The notes under the pieces: model-generated | What the model saw: only the letters and a program-made list of their open reading frames with translations | The model's database searches: none | What the model was told of the DNA's origin: nothing | Source: Verrucomicrobia subdivision 3 bacterium UBA693 | GTDB lineage: Bacteria; Verrucomicrobiota; Verrucomicrobiia; Limisphaerales; UBA8199 | Assembly (NCBI GenBank): GCA_002298785.1 | Contig: DBMR01000018.1 | Span: 124,001 to 188,000 of the forward strand | DNA length: 64,000 bases | Reading direction: 5' to 3' | Made by a program: the position numbers and the translations under genes | In this document: positions 1-10,500 of the stretch, piece after piece | How positions within the stretch are numbered: position 1 is the first letter of the stretch | Layout: each line of letters opens with the position of its first letter

Positions 1-1
1 C

Positions 2-2884
2 CTGGCCCTGCAACCGGACGGCCAACTGCTGGCGGGTGGTAATTTCACGCTGGTCAATGGGCACACCGCGACGCGCCTGGCCCGCTTCACTTCAAGCGGC
101 CTGCTCGATGCAAGCTTCAACCCTTCAGCGAATAACTCAGTTTACTCCCTGGTCGTCCAACCGGACGGCAAAATCCTGGTCGCTGGCATCTTCACGACGC
201 TCAACAGCAGCAACATCAACCGCCTCGGCCGCCTTAATCCGGATGGCTCGCTGGATACCGGCTTCAATCCCAACGTCAACGGCACGGTCTATTCCCTGGC
301 GCTGCAGGCGGACGGTAGAATCGTGCTGGGTGGCGGTTTCAGCACAATATCCGGCCAACCTCGAAGTCGGCTTGCCCGACTGAATGCGGATGGTTCACTT
401 GACCCAACGTTCAACCCAACGGTCTCCGGCGGAAACGCGGTCGTGTATGATGTCGGGCTCCAGGCAGACGGCGCTTTGCTCGTCACAGGAGGGTTTTCCC
501 AAATTAACGGCCAATATCGCACGAACATCGCCCGGCTCACGCCTACCGGCCCCGCCATCCAGTCGCTCAGTTATGATGGCACCAACCTGACCTGGCTTCG
601 GTCCGGCACGGCACCTGAGGTTTGGCGCACCTCCTTCGAGGTTTCGACCAACGGTTCGTCCTGGACTCAACTTGGCGCCGGCCAGCGTATCGCTGGAGGA
701 TGGCAATTGCCCTTTGTCTCTTTGCCCGAGCACGCCCACGTGCGGGTCCGCGGGTTCACTTCTGGCGCGCAAAATAACGGCGCTTCGTGGTTCGTCGAGA
801 GCTTGCTCGGCCCCAGCTTGATCACCAGCCAGCCCGCAAGCCGCACGAACCTCGCCGGCACCACGGCTACCTTCTGGGTTTCCGCCGGCGGAACCGCCCC
901 GCTCTCATACCAGTGGTTGCGCGATGGCCATCCACTCGCTGAGGGAGCCAATCTTTCCGGCGTCACCACAGCAACCCTGGTCATCAGCAACGTGCTGGGC
1001 GGAGACATGGGGCACTACTCGGTAATTGTCAGCAACAGCGCCGCCAGCGTCACCAGTAGCGAAGCAATGCTCCTGGTCATCGACCCCATCATCACCACGC
1101 AACCGACCAGCGTCTTCACCAACGCGGGCGAAACTGTCAGCTTCAGCGTCACCGCGATCGGCACCTCGCCGCTGACTTACCAGTGGCGCAAAGACGGCAC
1201 CAACCTTTTTGCTGCCACGTCCTCCACGCTCGTCCTGCCCGATGCTCAATCGGCTGACCTGGGAGCCTATAGCGTGGTGGTGCTGGGTCCTTTTGGCGCC
1301 GCGCCCAGCCAGTCAGCCAACCTGACCCTCAACCTCGCCTTGCCTGATGCGCTCGCTCCTGAACTGGATGATCAAGTACGCAGCCTCGCGACTCAGCCCG
1401 ATGGCAAGATCCTGATTGGGGGCAATTTTAGTCACCTTGGGAGCGACTGGTTCTACAACTTCGGCCGGCTCAATGCGGATGGCACCCTCGACACCAACTT
1501 CTACGGTCACGTTAACAGTTCCGCGGACACCGTTGCGGTGCAGCCGGACGGGAACGTCCTGGTCGGCGGTTGGTTTACTTACGCCAACGACTGGCCGCAT
1601 AGCCGCATCTGCCGTTTCTATCCGGATGGCGGTCTGGACCCGTTCATCAACCCCTCGATCACCTCCAGCACCCTGAGCCCGTCTGTGGATTCACTGGTGC
1701 CGCAACCCGACGGCAAATTCCTCCTTGGCGGCTGGTTCACCAGCCTTGCCGGACAGAACCGAAATTACCTCGGTCGATTCAACGCGGACGGCACGCTGGA
1801 CACCTTCAATCCCGGTGCCAATTCTCAAGTGATGGTGCTGGCGCTTCAAGCCGACGGAAAAGTCATCGCCGCGGGACAGTTCACGATCCTCGGTGGGCAA
1901 CCTCGCAATCGGATCGGACGTCTGTTTCCTGACGGCTCTCTCGATTCGTCTTTCGACCCCAACGCGAATAACACTGTCAATGCGGTGGTCGTTCAACCTG
2001 ACGGTAAAATCCTGGTCGCCGGTGCGTTCACGAGCATCGCCGCGCAAAACCGATCTTACCTCGCGCGGTTGAACCCCGACGGCACCGCCGACAGCACCCT
2101 GAATGTCAGCTTGAACGGTGGCCTGTCGGGCATCGCTCTCCAGGCAGATGGAGGGATCATCCTCGCCGGCGCTTTCACCACGATTGCCGGTCAGGCTCGG
2201 ACCGGGCTGGCTCGGATCAGCACCACCGGCGTGGTGGATCCCAATTGGAGTCCACAAATCGTCGGCGGGGCCGGGGGCGTTGCGATTCAAGCGGATGGCA
2301 AAGTGCTGTTGTGTGGGACGATCAGCAATGTCTGCGGGCAAACCCGATCGCGCCTGGCCCGGTTGATGACGGTCGGCACCGCCACTCATCGGTTGCAGTG
2401 CGACGCTTTGGGCGTCACCTGGCTGAGGGACGGTTCTTCACCGGAAATTTCCGGTGTCGGATTCGAATTATCTGTCGATGGCACCCATTGGACCAGCCTG
2501 GGCTCGGCGACCCGCGTTCCCGGAGGCTGGAGAGTCGGCACCACTGACCTCACCATCAATTCCCAAGTCCGCGCGCGAGGTTTCCACAGCGGCGGGCGTT
2601 GGAACGGTTCGCTCTCCTTGATCGAGGACACGATTCAGGTTCCGCCACTAACCCCGCCCGCCATCATCACTGATGACGGTTCGCTGGGCTACGGCACTAA
2701 CCAATTCAGGTTCACCGTGCGCGCCCTCGCCGGCCAAACCCTCGTCGTTGAAGCCACCACCGATTTTTCGAGCTGGATGCCGCTGCAAACCAACCTCGTT
2801 TCCACTCCGCCCGAATTCCAGGTCATTGACCGTCAAACCGCCCCTTACGCTCACCGCTTTTATCGCGCGCGACTTTACCAGTGA
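2..2884 (+). CDS. Secreted delta-60 repeat / Ig-like domain protein (5' partial)
   Basis: The reading frame is open from the second base of the window, so the true start lies to the left. Translation from base 2 gives delta-60 repeats at once (LALQPDGQLLAGG, then VVQPDGKILVAG), each about 50-55 residues with a QPDGKIL-GG core and an R-L-ADG-LD--F-P second strand. Two Ig-like domains follow at about 820-1340; both have the QP-S----G sequence, a YQW Trp and a D-G-Y-V core. A second block of six to seven delta-60 repeats runs to about 2370, and a C-terminal beta-rich segment ends in FYRARLYQ, a tail common in verrucomicrobial secreted proteins. Delta-60 repeats probably form a propeller, and with Ig domains they suggest a surface or secreted binding role. 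No enzyme motif is visible. Confidence 0.85.
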   Translation: MALQPDGQLLAGGNFTLVNGHTATRLARFTSSGLLDASFNPSANNSVYSLVVQPDGKILVAGIFTTLNSSNINRLGRLNPDGSLDTGFNPNVNGTVYSLALQADGRIVLGGGFSTISGQPRSRLARLNADGSLDPTFNPTVSGGNAVVYDVGLQADGALLVTGGFSQINGQYRTNIARLTPTGPAIQSLSYDGTNLTWLRSGTAPEVWRTSFEVSTNGSSWTQLGAGQRIAGGWQLPFVSLPEHAHVRVRGFTSGAQNNGASWFVESLLGPSLITSQPASRTNLAGTTATFWVSAGGTAPLSYQWLRDGHPLAEGANLSGVTTATLVISNVLGGDMGHYSVIVSNSAASVTSSEAMLLVIDPIITTQPTSVFTNAGETVSFSVTAIGTSPLTYQWRKDGTNLFAATSSTLVLPDAQSADLGAYSVVVLGPFGAAPSQSANLTLNLALPDALAPELDDQVRSLATQPDGKILIGGNFSHLGSDWFYNFGRLNADGTLDTNFYGHVNSSADTVAVQPDGNVLVGGWFTYANDWPHSRICRFYPDGGLDPFINPSITSSTLSPSVDSLVPQPDGKFLLGGWFTSLAGQNRNYLGRFNADGTLDTFNPGANSQVMVLALQADGKVIAAGQFTILGGQPRNRIGRLFPDGSLDSSFDPNANNTVNAVVVQPDGKILVAGAFTSIAAQNRSYLARLNPDGTADSTLNVSLNGGLSGIALQADGGIILAGAFTTIAGQARTGLARISTTGVVDPNWSPQIVGGAGGVAIQADGKVLLCGTISNVCGQTRSRLARLMTVGTATHRLQCDALGVTWLRDGSSPEISGVGFELSVDGTHWTSLGSATRVPGGWRVGTTDLTINSQVRARGFHSGGRWNGSLSLIEDTIQVPPLTPPAIITDDGSLGYGTNQFRFTVRALAGQTLVVEATTDFSSWMPLQTNLVSTPPEFQVIDRQTAPYAHRFYRARLYQ

Positions 2885-2952
2885 TGTCCTTGCCTAAACA
2901 GCTTATCGCATTTTGGCTGGATGCGGGAAGTTGGTTTGCGATAGTTGCAGGT

Positions 2953-4419
2953 ATGCGTGTTGAGCTTCGCCGACATCGGTTGACCGTTGCGCTTGCCGGT
3001 TTGGTTTTCGCTATGGCGCTGAGCGGCGCTGCCCTCGCCGGACCACCACTGCGGCTGCACCCGCAAAATCCGCATTATTTCGAATTTCGCGGGAAACCAA
3101 GGGTCATCGTCACTTCGGGCGAGCACTACGGGGCCGTGCTGAACCTGGATTTCGATTTCAGACGCTACCTGGCGACACTCAAGCAGGACGGGTTGAACGG
3201 GACCCGCACCTTCTCCGGAGCCTATTGCGAACCCTACGGAGCGTTTAATATCGCCAGCAATACGCTGGCGCCCCGCCTCGGCCGGTTCATTTGCCCATGG
3301 GCGCGGGGCGAGGAAGCGGGTTACGCCAATGGAGGGAACAAATTTGACCTGACCCGTTGGGACGAGCGGTATTTTGAGCGGCTGAAAAAATTCCTGGAGG
3401 AGGCCTCACGCTGCGGGGTGGTGGTGGAATTGAATTTGTTCTGTCCGTTTTACGACGAGAGCATGTGGAAGCTCAGCCCGATGAACGCGGCGAATAATGT
3501 GAACGGGGTCGGAGCGGTGGCACGCACCAATGTCTACGCGCTGGACCGCAACGGCGGGCTCCTCAAGTTTCAGGAGGAGATGACGAGGAAGATCGTCCGG
3601 GAATTGGGCCGCTTTGATAACTTGTATTACGAGGTCTGCAACGAGCCTTATTTCGGCGGAGTAATGATGGATTGGCAGCATCGGATCGTCGAGGTGATCG
3701 CGGCCACGGAGAAGGAATTGGGAGTGAGGCACCTGATTTCACAGAACATCGCGAATGGAAAAGCCAGGGTCGAGCACCCGCACCCGGAAGTGTCCATTTT
3801 CAACTTTCATTACGCGTCCCCGCCAGACACGGTGGCGCTGAATTTCGCGCTGCAAAAGGTGATCGGAGATAACGAGACCGGATTTCGCGGCACCAATGAC
3901 GCCCCCTACCGCATGGAGGCATGGGATTTCCTTGTGGCCGGAGGCGCGTTGTTCAATCACCTGGATTATTCCTTCATCGCCGGACACGAAGACGGATCGT
4001 TTGTCTACCCGTCATCGCAACCCGGCGGCGGGAACGCAGTTTTCCGAAAACAGATGCGGATTTTGCACCAGCAATTCGAGCGCCTTAACCTGGTGCGGAT
4101 GCGGCCGGCGCCGGAATTGATCAGTGGAAATTTGCCGGAAGGAGTCTCGGCCCGAGTGTTATGCGAACCGGGAAAGAATTACGTGGTTTATGTGCGGTCA
4201 GGTTTGGGAGCGACGAAGGAGAAGCCGCGAAGCACCAACTTTGCCCCTGGAGACGTGAAGCTGACTCTGGATCTGCCAAAAGGGGTGTATCGGGAGGAAT
4301 GGCTGGATCCAAAGTCGGGCCGGAGAGCTACGGAGCAGCGTATCAAACATGAGGGCGGCCCGCGGGAGTTTGTTGCGCCAGAATTCACCGAGGACGCGGT
4401 TTTGATTGTAAAACGCTGA
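2953..4419 (+). CDS. Secreted clan GH-A-like glycoside hydrolase (TIM barrel)
   Basis: The product of about 488 residues starts with a clear signal peptide (MRVELRRHRLTVALAGLVF, cleavage near ALA-GPP). An in-frame start 72 bases upstream would bury this signal, so the ATG at 2953 was chosen. The barrel has the clan GH-A layout: a CNEPYFGG segment near residue 230 supplies a likely acid/base Glu, and GDNETGF near residue 308 supplies a possible nucleophile Glu. The C-terminal 100 residues look like a small beta domain. The family is not one I can name with confidence; it could be GH5-like or a cellulase-like family without a number. The gene begins about 70 bases after the upstream repeat protein on the same strand. 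The substrate cannot be deduced. Confidence 0.75.
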   Translation: MRVELRRHRLTVALAGLVFAMALSGAALAGPPLRLHPQNPHYFEFRGKPRVIVTSGEHYGAVLNLDFDFRRYLATLKQDGLNGTRTFSGAYCEPYGAFNIASNTLAPRLGRFICPWARGEEAGYANGGNKFDLTRWDERYFERLKKFLEEASRCGVVVELNLFCPFYDESMWKLSPMNAANNVNGVGAVARTNVYALDRNGGLLKFQEEMTRKIVRELGRFDNLYYEVCNEPYFGGVMMDWQHRIVEVIAATEKELGVRHLISQNIANGKARVEHPHPEVSIFNFHYASPPDTVALNFALQKVIGDNETGFRGTNDAPYRMEAWDFLVAGGALFNHLDYSFIAGHEDGSFVYPSSQPGGGNAVFRKQMRILHQQFERLNLVRMRPAPELISGNLPEGVSARVLCEPGKNYVVYVRSGLGATKEKPRSTNFAPGDVKLTLDLPKGVYREEWLDPKSGRRATEQRIKHEGGPREFVAPEFTEDAVLIVKR

Positions 4420-4488
4420 AGGCCGGCCGAAGCCGGAGCAGCTTAGACGACGGGAAGTATTGCCGGCATCACGGGCTAATCGTTGCTT

Positions 4489-4932
4489 TTACTCCATCGC
4501 CAGTTCTCTGATTTTGCAAACGGTTCGCCAATTTCGAACCGTCATCGGCACCCCAATCAGTCTCTCAGCGCTAGCGGCCACCTTAGATTTCCCGACTCCC
4601 TCGGGTGCGTGCAGATAAAATACCTCCTGGCTCAGATGAAACTGTTCGCTGGGCTTCCTCAGAAGCTGAAGTTTATCGAGCGCAGGATTTTCAGGTGGGG
4701 ACGCTAAAAAGCCCAAATGCAGGCTGCTCGGAACCGCTTCAGCTCCGGGGAACGGGTTTCCTTCCAGTGCCCGAGCGATGAGATCAAGACTCACAATCAG
4801 CACCAGCGGTTCGAAGCCGCAGCGCATTTTGATTCCGGCAGCCAGTTTTCCGGCAAGGGTCTCCGGGTTTGATTCCACGCGCCGCAGCGCACAAAGCAGT
4901 CCACCCGCCACTTGAAAGCGCGTCACAGTAAG
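4489..4932 (-). pseudogene. N-terminally truncated DUF1697 family remnant
   Basis: The minus-strand frame matches the middle and C-terminal parts of DUF1697 proteins: a GFEPLVLIVS strand, an ARALEGNPFPGAE motif, LHLGFLASPP, then VFYLHAPEGVGKSK and the closing VRNWRTVCKIREL. Intact members are about 180 residues and open with an M-RY-ALLRGINVGG segment of about 40 residues. That segment is absent here, and a TAG stop lies in frame at 4933-4935, two codons upstream of the only possible start (a GTG at 4926). The remnant lies between two large secreted-protein genes on the opposite strand. I read it as a decayed gene; a functional short variant is possible but less likely. Confidence 0.7.
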
Positions 4933-4939
4933 CTAGTTT

Positions 4940-7540
4940 ATGCTCTTGATGACCCCAATTAATGTCCACGCCAGGACTCGGGCTTACGGACCCGCAGCCT
5001 TGGCCCTCCTAAGTCTCGCGCTGTCTCTCGCCGCCACGGTGTCAGCCCACGCCGCCACCATTACCACTTACGCCGGGGGCGGCACCAACGGCAATTTCTC
5101 GAACACGATCGGTTTCCCGGCTACGAATGCCAATTTCAACGCCAACCAAACCAGCATCCAAGGCCTCGCCGTGGACCGCCTCGGCAACCTCTATCTCGCC
5201 AGCTTTAATGGCCACCAGGTGTTACGCGTGGACCCAACCAACGGCCTGATCACCAGCTTTGCAGGCAGCGGCGTCTCGGGCCATAGCGGCGATGGCGGCC
5301 CGGCCACCGACGCGCAATTCAACTCGCCCCAGAGCCTCGCCGTGGATCTCGCCGGCAATGTCTTCGTGTTGGATGAACTGGACAGTATCGTGCGGAAGAT
5401 TGACGCCGCCACCGGCATCGTTTCGACCGTGGCCGGGAGATACCCGACCGCCAGCTACGGCGGCAACGGCGGCCCCGCCACCAACGCCTCGCTTGGCTTC
5501 CCCCAGGGCGTCGCCGTGGATGCCCACGGCAACCTCTACATCGCCGACACGTTTAACTTCGAAGTCCGCAAGGTGGACGCCGCCACCGGCATCATCCACG
5601 CCATCGCCGGGCGATTCCCGAGCCCCGGCTACACCGGCGATGGCGGTCCGTCCACCAACGCGCTCCTGTCTGCTCCCTACCGCGTCGCTGTGGACGCCTC
5701 CGGCAATCTCTTCATCCTCGACGGCGGTCCGCCCACGCGTGTACGGCGCATTGACGGCCAGACCGGCATCATCACCACCATCGCGGGCGGCGGCGGGGGC
5801 GATGGCGCCTCCGGCTCCGCCACCAATGCCAGTCTTGACCTCAACCTTTTTGGCTCCGCCAACGACCTCGCCGTGGACAACCTCGGCAGTCTTTTTATTG
5901 CCGGATGGTCGCAAGTGTGGAAGGTGGACCTCGCGAGCGGCACCATCTCCATCGTCGCCGGCCGCGGCGGCACGAGCATGGGATTCTCGGGCGATGGCGG
6001 CCCCGCCACCAACGCCGAGCTGAACACCGTGTTTGGCCTTGCCGTGGCCGGCACCGGCGACCTTTACCTCACGGACTACGGTAATGAACGCGTCCGCCGC
6101 GTCACGCCCGATGCCGTGCCGCCCTTTGACGTGGTGATCGATTCCAGCACCACGCAGACCTTCCTCAACCTGCTGACCGCGGTGCAGGGCAGTGTCGTGA
6201 TGACCGATGTCAACGGCCGGAACTCGCTCGTGATTCCGAACCTCACCGCGACCGGCGGCAGCGTCATCGTGACCGGCAACGACTCCGCCACGACCCTGAC
6301 CATCCCGATGCTGAATTCGGTCGGCGGCAGCATCACCATCAGCAACAACTCCTCGCTGGCTGGTGTGCCTCTCGGCAGCGTTGCCAACGTCGGCGGAAAC
6401 ATCACGGTTAGCGGTAACGACGGCGCACCCATCACCATCGGCAGCCCAACCGTGAGGGGCGGATTAACCCTCACGACCAGCAGTGGATCTGTAAGTCTAG
6501 GCAGCCCGTCCGCCGGCGGTGACTTGACGATCACAACCGGCACGGGAGCGGTTAACCTCGGCAGCCCAACCAACTCGGGCAACTTAACGCTCACCACCAG
6601 CAGCGGTTCGATCAGCCTCGGCAGCGCGAACGTCAGGAGCAATTTGGACATCTCAACCAGCACTGGCACGGTCAGCCTGGGCAGCCCAAACGTTTCGGGC
6701 AACTTGATGGTTACAACCAGCAGCGGATCGCTTGATGTCTCCGGCGCGCACGTCTCCGGCAACACCATCGTCACCACCACCGGCTCCTCGAATGTCACCT
6801 TGTCCACCGCCCTGGGCAGCACGTCGGTGACGCTCTCGAACGGTGCGGCGACGATGCAGGCGGTGTTGCCCGCCGGCACGTTCAGGAGCAACGTCGTCTT
6901 CTCCGTCAGCACCGTGCCTCCCGCCACGCTGCCCACCTTCGGCACGATGTCGAACGTCACCTCGTCCGTCATTTCGGCCGTGGGCGCCTACCACTTTACC
7001 TTCGCCATCCCCACGCTCAACCAGGACGCCGCGCTCACGTTCAACATCCAGTTGAGCGCGCTCGATCCCACCAACCGCGCCGCGTTCCTCGACGCCTTAA
7101 ACGCGGGCGCCGCCACCGTGGCCGTGATCGGCGACGCGCCGGGCAGCGTGCTGCAGGTGTTTCCCGTCTGCGGCCTCGGGATCGCGCCCAGCGCGGGTGG
7201 TTGCGTGAGCGTGACGAAACTGGATGCCACCAGCACACCGTTGCCGGACGGTAGCCTGGCCGAGCCGGCGTCCGTGCGCTTCAGCGGTCTGGCCGGTCAT
7301 TTCTCAACGTGGGCCGTGGTGCTGGCCAAGCCGTTGCGCGTGACGACGACGCTGCTCGGCAACGGCCAGTTGCGCCTCGCGTGGCCCGACGTGAGCGGCG
7401 GCGTGTTGGAAACGAGCACCAACCTCGCGCCGAATTCCTGGTCGCCCGCCGGCTCGCCCACTAGACAACCGGACGGTAGTTGGCAGCTGGAGGTTTTCCC
7501 CGGCGAACCGCAGCGGTTCTACCGACTCAAGGCGCAGTGA
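4940..7540 (+). CDS. Secreted NHL-repeat protein with beta-solenoid repeats
   Basis: The 866-residue product begins with a signal peptide (hydrophobic core ALALLSLALSLAATVSA, cleavage near AHA-ATITTYAGGG); the fourth codon is an alternative start. Residues about 45-390 are NHL repeats with repeated GDGGPATNA and LAVD--GN-Y-AD signatures, which form a beta-propeller. Residues about 410-600 hold a run of 20-residue repeats rich in Thr, Ser, Gly and Val, probably a beta-solenoid. The last 200 residues include a domain ending in WSPAG--RQPDGSWQLEV and FYRLKAQ, shared almost word for word with the next gene. The function is unknown; secretion and adhesion or matrix roles are inferred from architecture alone. 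It is an evident paralogue of the gene at 7598. Confidence 0.85.
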   Translation: MLLMTPINVHARTRAYGPAALALLSLALSLAATVSAHAATITTYAGGGTNGNFSNTIGFPATNANFNANQTSIQGLAVDRLGNLYLASFNGHQVLRVDPTNGLITSFAGSGVSGHSGDGGPATDAQFNSPQSLAVDLAGNVFVLDELDSIVRKIDAATGIVSTVAGRYPTASYGGNGGPATNASLGFPQGVAVDAHGNLYIADTFNFEVRKVDAATGIIHAIAGRFPSPGYTGDGGPSTNALLSAPYRVAVDASGNLFILDGGPPTRVRRIDGQTGIITTIAGGGGGDGASGSATNASLDLNLFGSANDLAVDNLGSLFIAGWSQVWKVDLASGTISIVAGRGGTSMGFSGDGGPATNAELNTVFGLAVAGTGDLYLTDYGNERVRRVTPDAVPPFDVVIDSSTTQTFLNLLTAVQGSVVMTDVNGRNSLVIPNLTATGGSVIVTGNDSATTLTIPMLNSVGGSITISNNSSLAGVPLGSVANVGGNITVSGNDGAPITIGSPTVRGGLTLTTSSGSVSLGSPSAGGDLTITTGTGAVNLGSPTNSGNLTLTTSSGSISLGSANVRSNLDISTSTGTVSLGSPNVSGNLMVTTSSGSLDVSGAHVSGNTIVTTTGSSNVTLSTALGSTSVTLSNGAATMQAVLPAGTFRSNVVFSVSTVPPATLPTFGTMSNVTSSVISAVGAYHFTFAIPTLNQDAALTFNIQLSALDPTNRAAFLDALNAGAATVAVIGDAPGSVLQVFPVCGLGIAPSAGGCVSVTKLDATSTPLPDGSLAEPASVRFSGLAGHFSTWAVVLAKPLRVTTTLLGNGQLRLAWPDVSGGVLETSTNLAPNSWSPAGSPTRQPDGSWQLEVFPGEPQRFYRLKAQ
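6458..6757 (+). repeat. Five tandem 60-bp (20-residue) repeats
   Basis: Five units of 20 codons follow each other in frame, with the protein pattern GNL-L-TSSGS-SLGSPNV-. At the DNA level they share an AGCAGCGG core and a GGCAGCCCAA core, so they look like recent tandem duplications within the solenoid part of the NHL protein. Confidence 0.8.
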
Positions 7541-7597
7541 GCCCAATGCATACTGCAACCCACCGACAGCCTCTCGCCGATCAACTGGCCGACACGC

Positions 7598-10500
7598 ATG
7601 AAAATCCAATTCAAATCCATCTTCGTCGCCGCACTCCTCGTCGCCTCTTTCTCCTCCTCCTCCGCCACCATCACCACCTACGCCGGCGGTGGTGGCACGG
7701 ACGCCGACAACATTCCCGCCACCAACTCCCTGTTGCTCGGCATGGAAGGGCTGGCGCTTGATCCGGCGGGAAACCTCTTCATCGCTCACTACACCGGCGC
7801 GCGCATCCGACGCGTGGATCACACCACCGGCCTGATCACCACCAGCGCTGGATTGCCGGGTGACTACGATTTCAGCGGCGATGGCGGTCCGGCCACGGCG
7901 GCGCGCATCGGCACGCCGCAGAGTGTGGCTGCCGATCTTGCGGGAAACATCTACCTCCTCGACACCACGGCGAATTGCGTCCGGAAAATCAACCACGCCA
8001 CTGGCGTCATCACCACCGTGGCAGGAATACCCAACAGTGTCAGCGCCACCGCGGCCAGCGGTTTCGCCACCAACGCCGCTTTCTTCATGCTCGATTCCAT
8101 CGCCGTGGATGTTCATGGCAACCTCTACCTCGGCGACCAGGGCGTCATCTATCGCGTGGATGCGGCCAGCGGACTCGTTCACCACGTCGCAGGCGCATTG
8201 TTCGCCTCGGCATTTTCCAATGACGGCGGTCCGGCCACCAATGCCGTGCTCGGCTTGCCCTTTGGATTGACGGTGGACACGGCAGACAATCTCTTCTTCG
8301 TGGATGGCCAAGTGCCACACACGCGCATCCGCCGGATAGATGGCCGCACCGGCATCCTCACCACCGTTGCGGGCAACGGCACGAGCGACGGCTCTTCCGG
8401 CTCGGCCACCAATGCCAACCTCAATGAAGTCAGCGCCTACTCCACGCTCGCCGTGGACAATCGCGGCGGACTTTTCATCGGCGGCGTCGGCAAAGTCTGG
8501 AAGGTGGACCTCAATACCGGCTTGATTTCCCTCTTCGCAGGTGTTTCCACCGGCACGGGATTCAGCGGTGATGGCGGTCCGGCCACCAATGCGTTGCTGG
8601 CTGACATCCGGGGTGTCGCCTGCGCGGGCAATGGCGATGTCTTCCTCACCGATGCCGCCAATCTTCGCGTGCGCCGCGTCAGTGCGGACACCGTGCCGCC
8701 GTATCAAGTGCTGGTGGACCTGTCCGCCGTGACGAACTTTCTGACGCCGCAAGCCGAAGTGCAGGGCCGGCTCGGCCTCGCCACCGTGAACGGCCATCTC
8801 AGCGTGGTGCTGCCCACGGACACCAACGTCACCACCGGCCTGTTCCTCACCGGCACGAACGGGCTGAAAATCTTTGGCGTGAATGGCTCGGGCACACTCA
8901 CTTTTCCGGCGCTCAACACCTTTGGCGGCAACCTCAGCCTGGTGGACAACTGCGGACCGACCAACATCAACCTCAGTTCGCTCACCAACCTGGGCGGCTC
9001 GCTCACCATTAGTAGCAACTGCGCTGCGAGCGTCACGATCGCCAGTCCCACTGTTCAAGGAGAACTGTCAACTGTCACCACGACTGGCAGCGTCAACATC
9101 GGCAATCCCGGCGTGCAAGGGAATTTGTATTCTTCCACAACAACCGGCAGCGTGAACATTGGCAATCCCACGGTTCAAGGGGGACTCTCAACCGTCACCA
9201 CAAGCGGCACGGTCACGATTGGCAGCCCAACGGTTGGAGCCAGGCTCTCATCTATCACCACGACTGGCTCTGTCACGATCGGCAGCCCAATCATTCAAGG
9301 CGACTCAAGTATCACCACCTCGGGTGGAAGTGTCTCGCTCGGCAATCCAACGGTTGTAGGCAACTCAACTGTTACTACGTCGGGCGGCTCAGTCACGATT
9401 GGCAATACTTCCGTGGGCGGAAATATGACGGCGACTTCGGGCGGCGGCACTTTCACCATCAGCAACGCGACAGTGACGGGCTCGGTCAATCTCAGCGGCA
9501 GCAGCGTCACCATTAGCAACATCGCCGCCCATGGTGAGGCCAGTGTCGCCACAACAACCGGCACTATCACAATTGGCAGTATGACCGTGCAAAGCAATGC
9601 CAGTGTCATGACTACGACTGGAAGCGTCAACCTCGGTTACGTCGCCGTGCAGGGGAATGCAGGTGTCTCAACAACAACCGGACAGGTCAACCTCGGCAGC
9701 ATCGACGTGCAAGGGAATGGAGGTTTTTCCACAACGACTGGGGACGTTAACATCGGGAGTTCATCAGTGGGCGGAAACATGACGGCGACTTCCGGCGGCG
9801 GCACTTTCACCATCAGCAATGCAACCGTGACGGGCTCGGTCAATCTCAGCGGCGACAGCAATTCAACCTTCACCGTTGCTGGTTCAACCTCGAGTGCCAG
9901 CATGACCATCGCGAGCACCTCAAAGATTTTCGTGGTGATGGAAAATTCCAGCGTGTCGAACAACATCACCATCAGCTCTGGCTCAGGCACAGCGGTGGAT
10001 ATGGGAAATACCAGCGCTGGCGGAGGCATCAGTGTTTCGGCGGGCGATGGGTCGGCAGTCAACATGGGAACTTCAACGGTGACGAGCAACATCATCGTCA
10101 GTGCGGGTTCGGGCACGTCCGTGGTCATGGCAAATTCCAGCGCGGGAGGAGACATCATTATTTCAACCGGTTCGGGCTCTTCCATCACCATGGGAAGCGC
10201 CAGCGTTTCAAACAATATCAGCATCAGCGCCGGCGCAGGTTCACCGGTTGATATGGGATCTGCGAACGTTGGCGGCAATTTGGCCATCAGCGTCAGCGTT
10301 GGCGGGAGCACTCCCGTGGATTTTTCCGGCGCACACGTCGCGGGCAACACCGCCGTGGCGGTCGGCGGCGCGACCAACGTCACCCTCTCCACCGCAGGCG
10401 GCAGCACTTCCGTCACGTTGACCAATGGCCCGGCCACCGTGCAGGCCGTGTTACCCGCCGGCACATTCACCACCAACGTCACCTTCTCCGTCAGCCCTGT

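Noticed and set aside
7304..9058. Very long minus-strand frame opposite the NHL proteins
   Set aside because: It is a mirror of the biased codon use of the repeat genes; its protein is low-complexity Gly/Val/Ala/Arg with no domain.
6440..10340. Short regular repeats as a CRISPR array
   Set aside because: The repeats are contiguous, in frame and coding, with no spacers.
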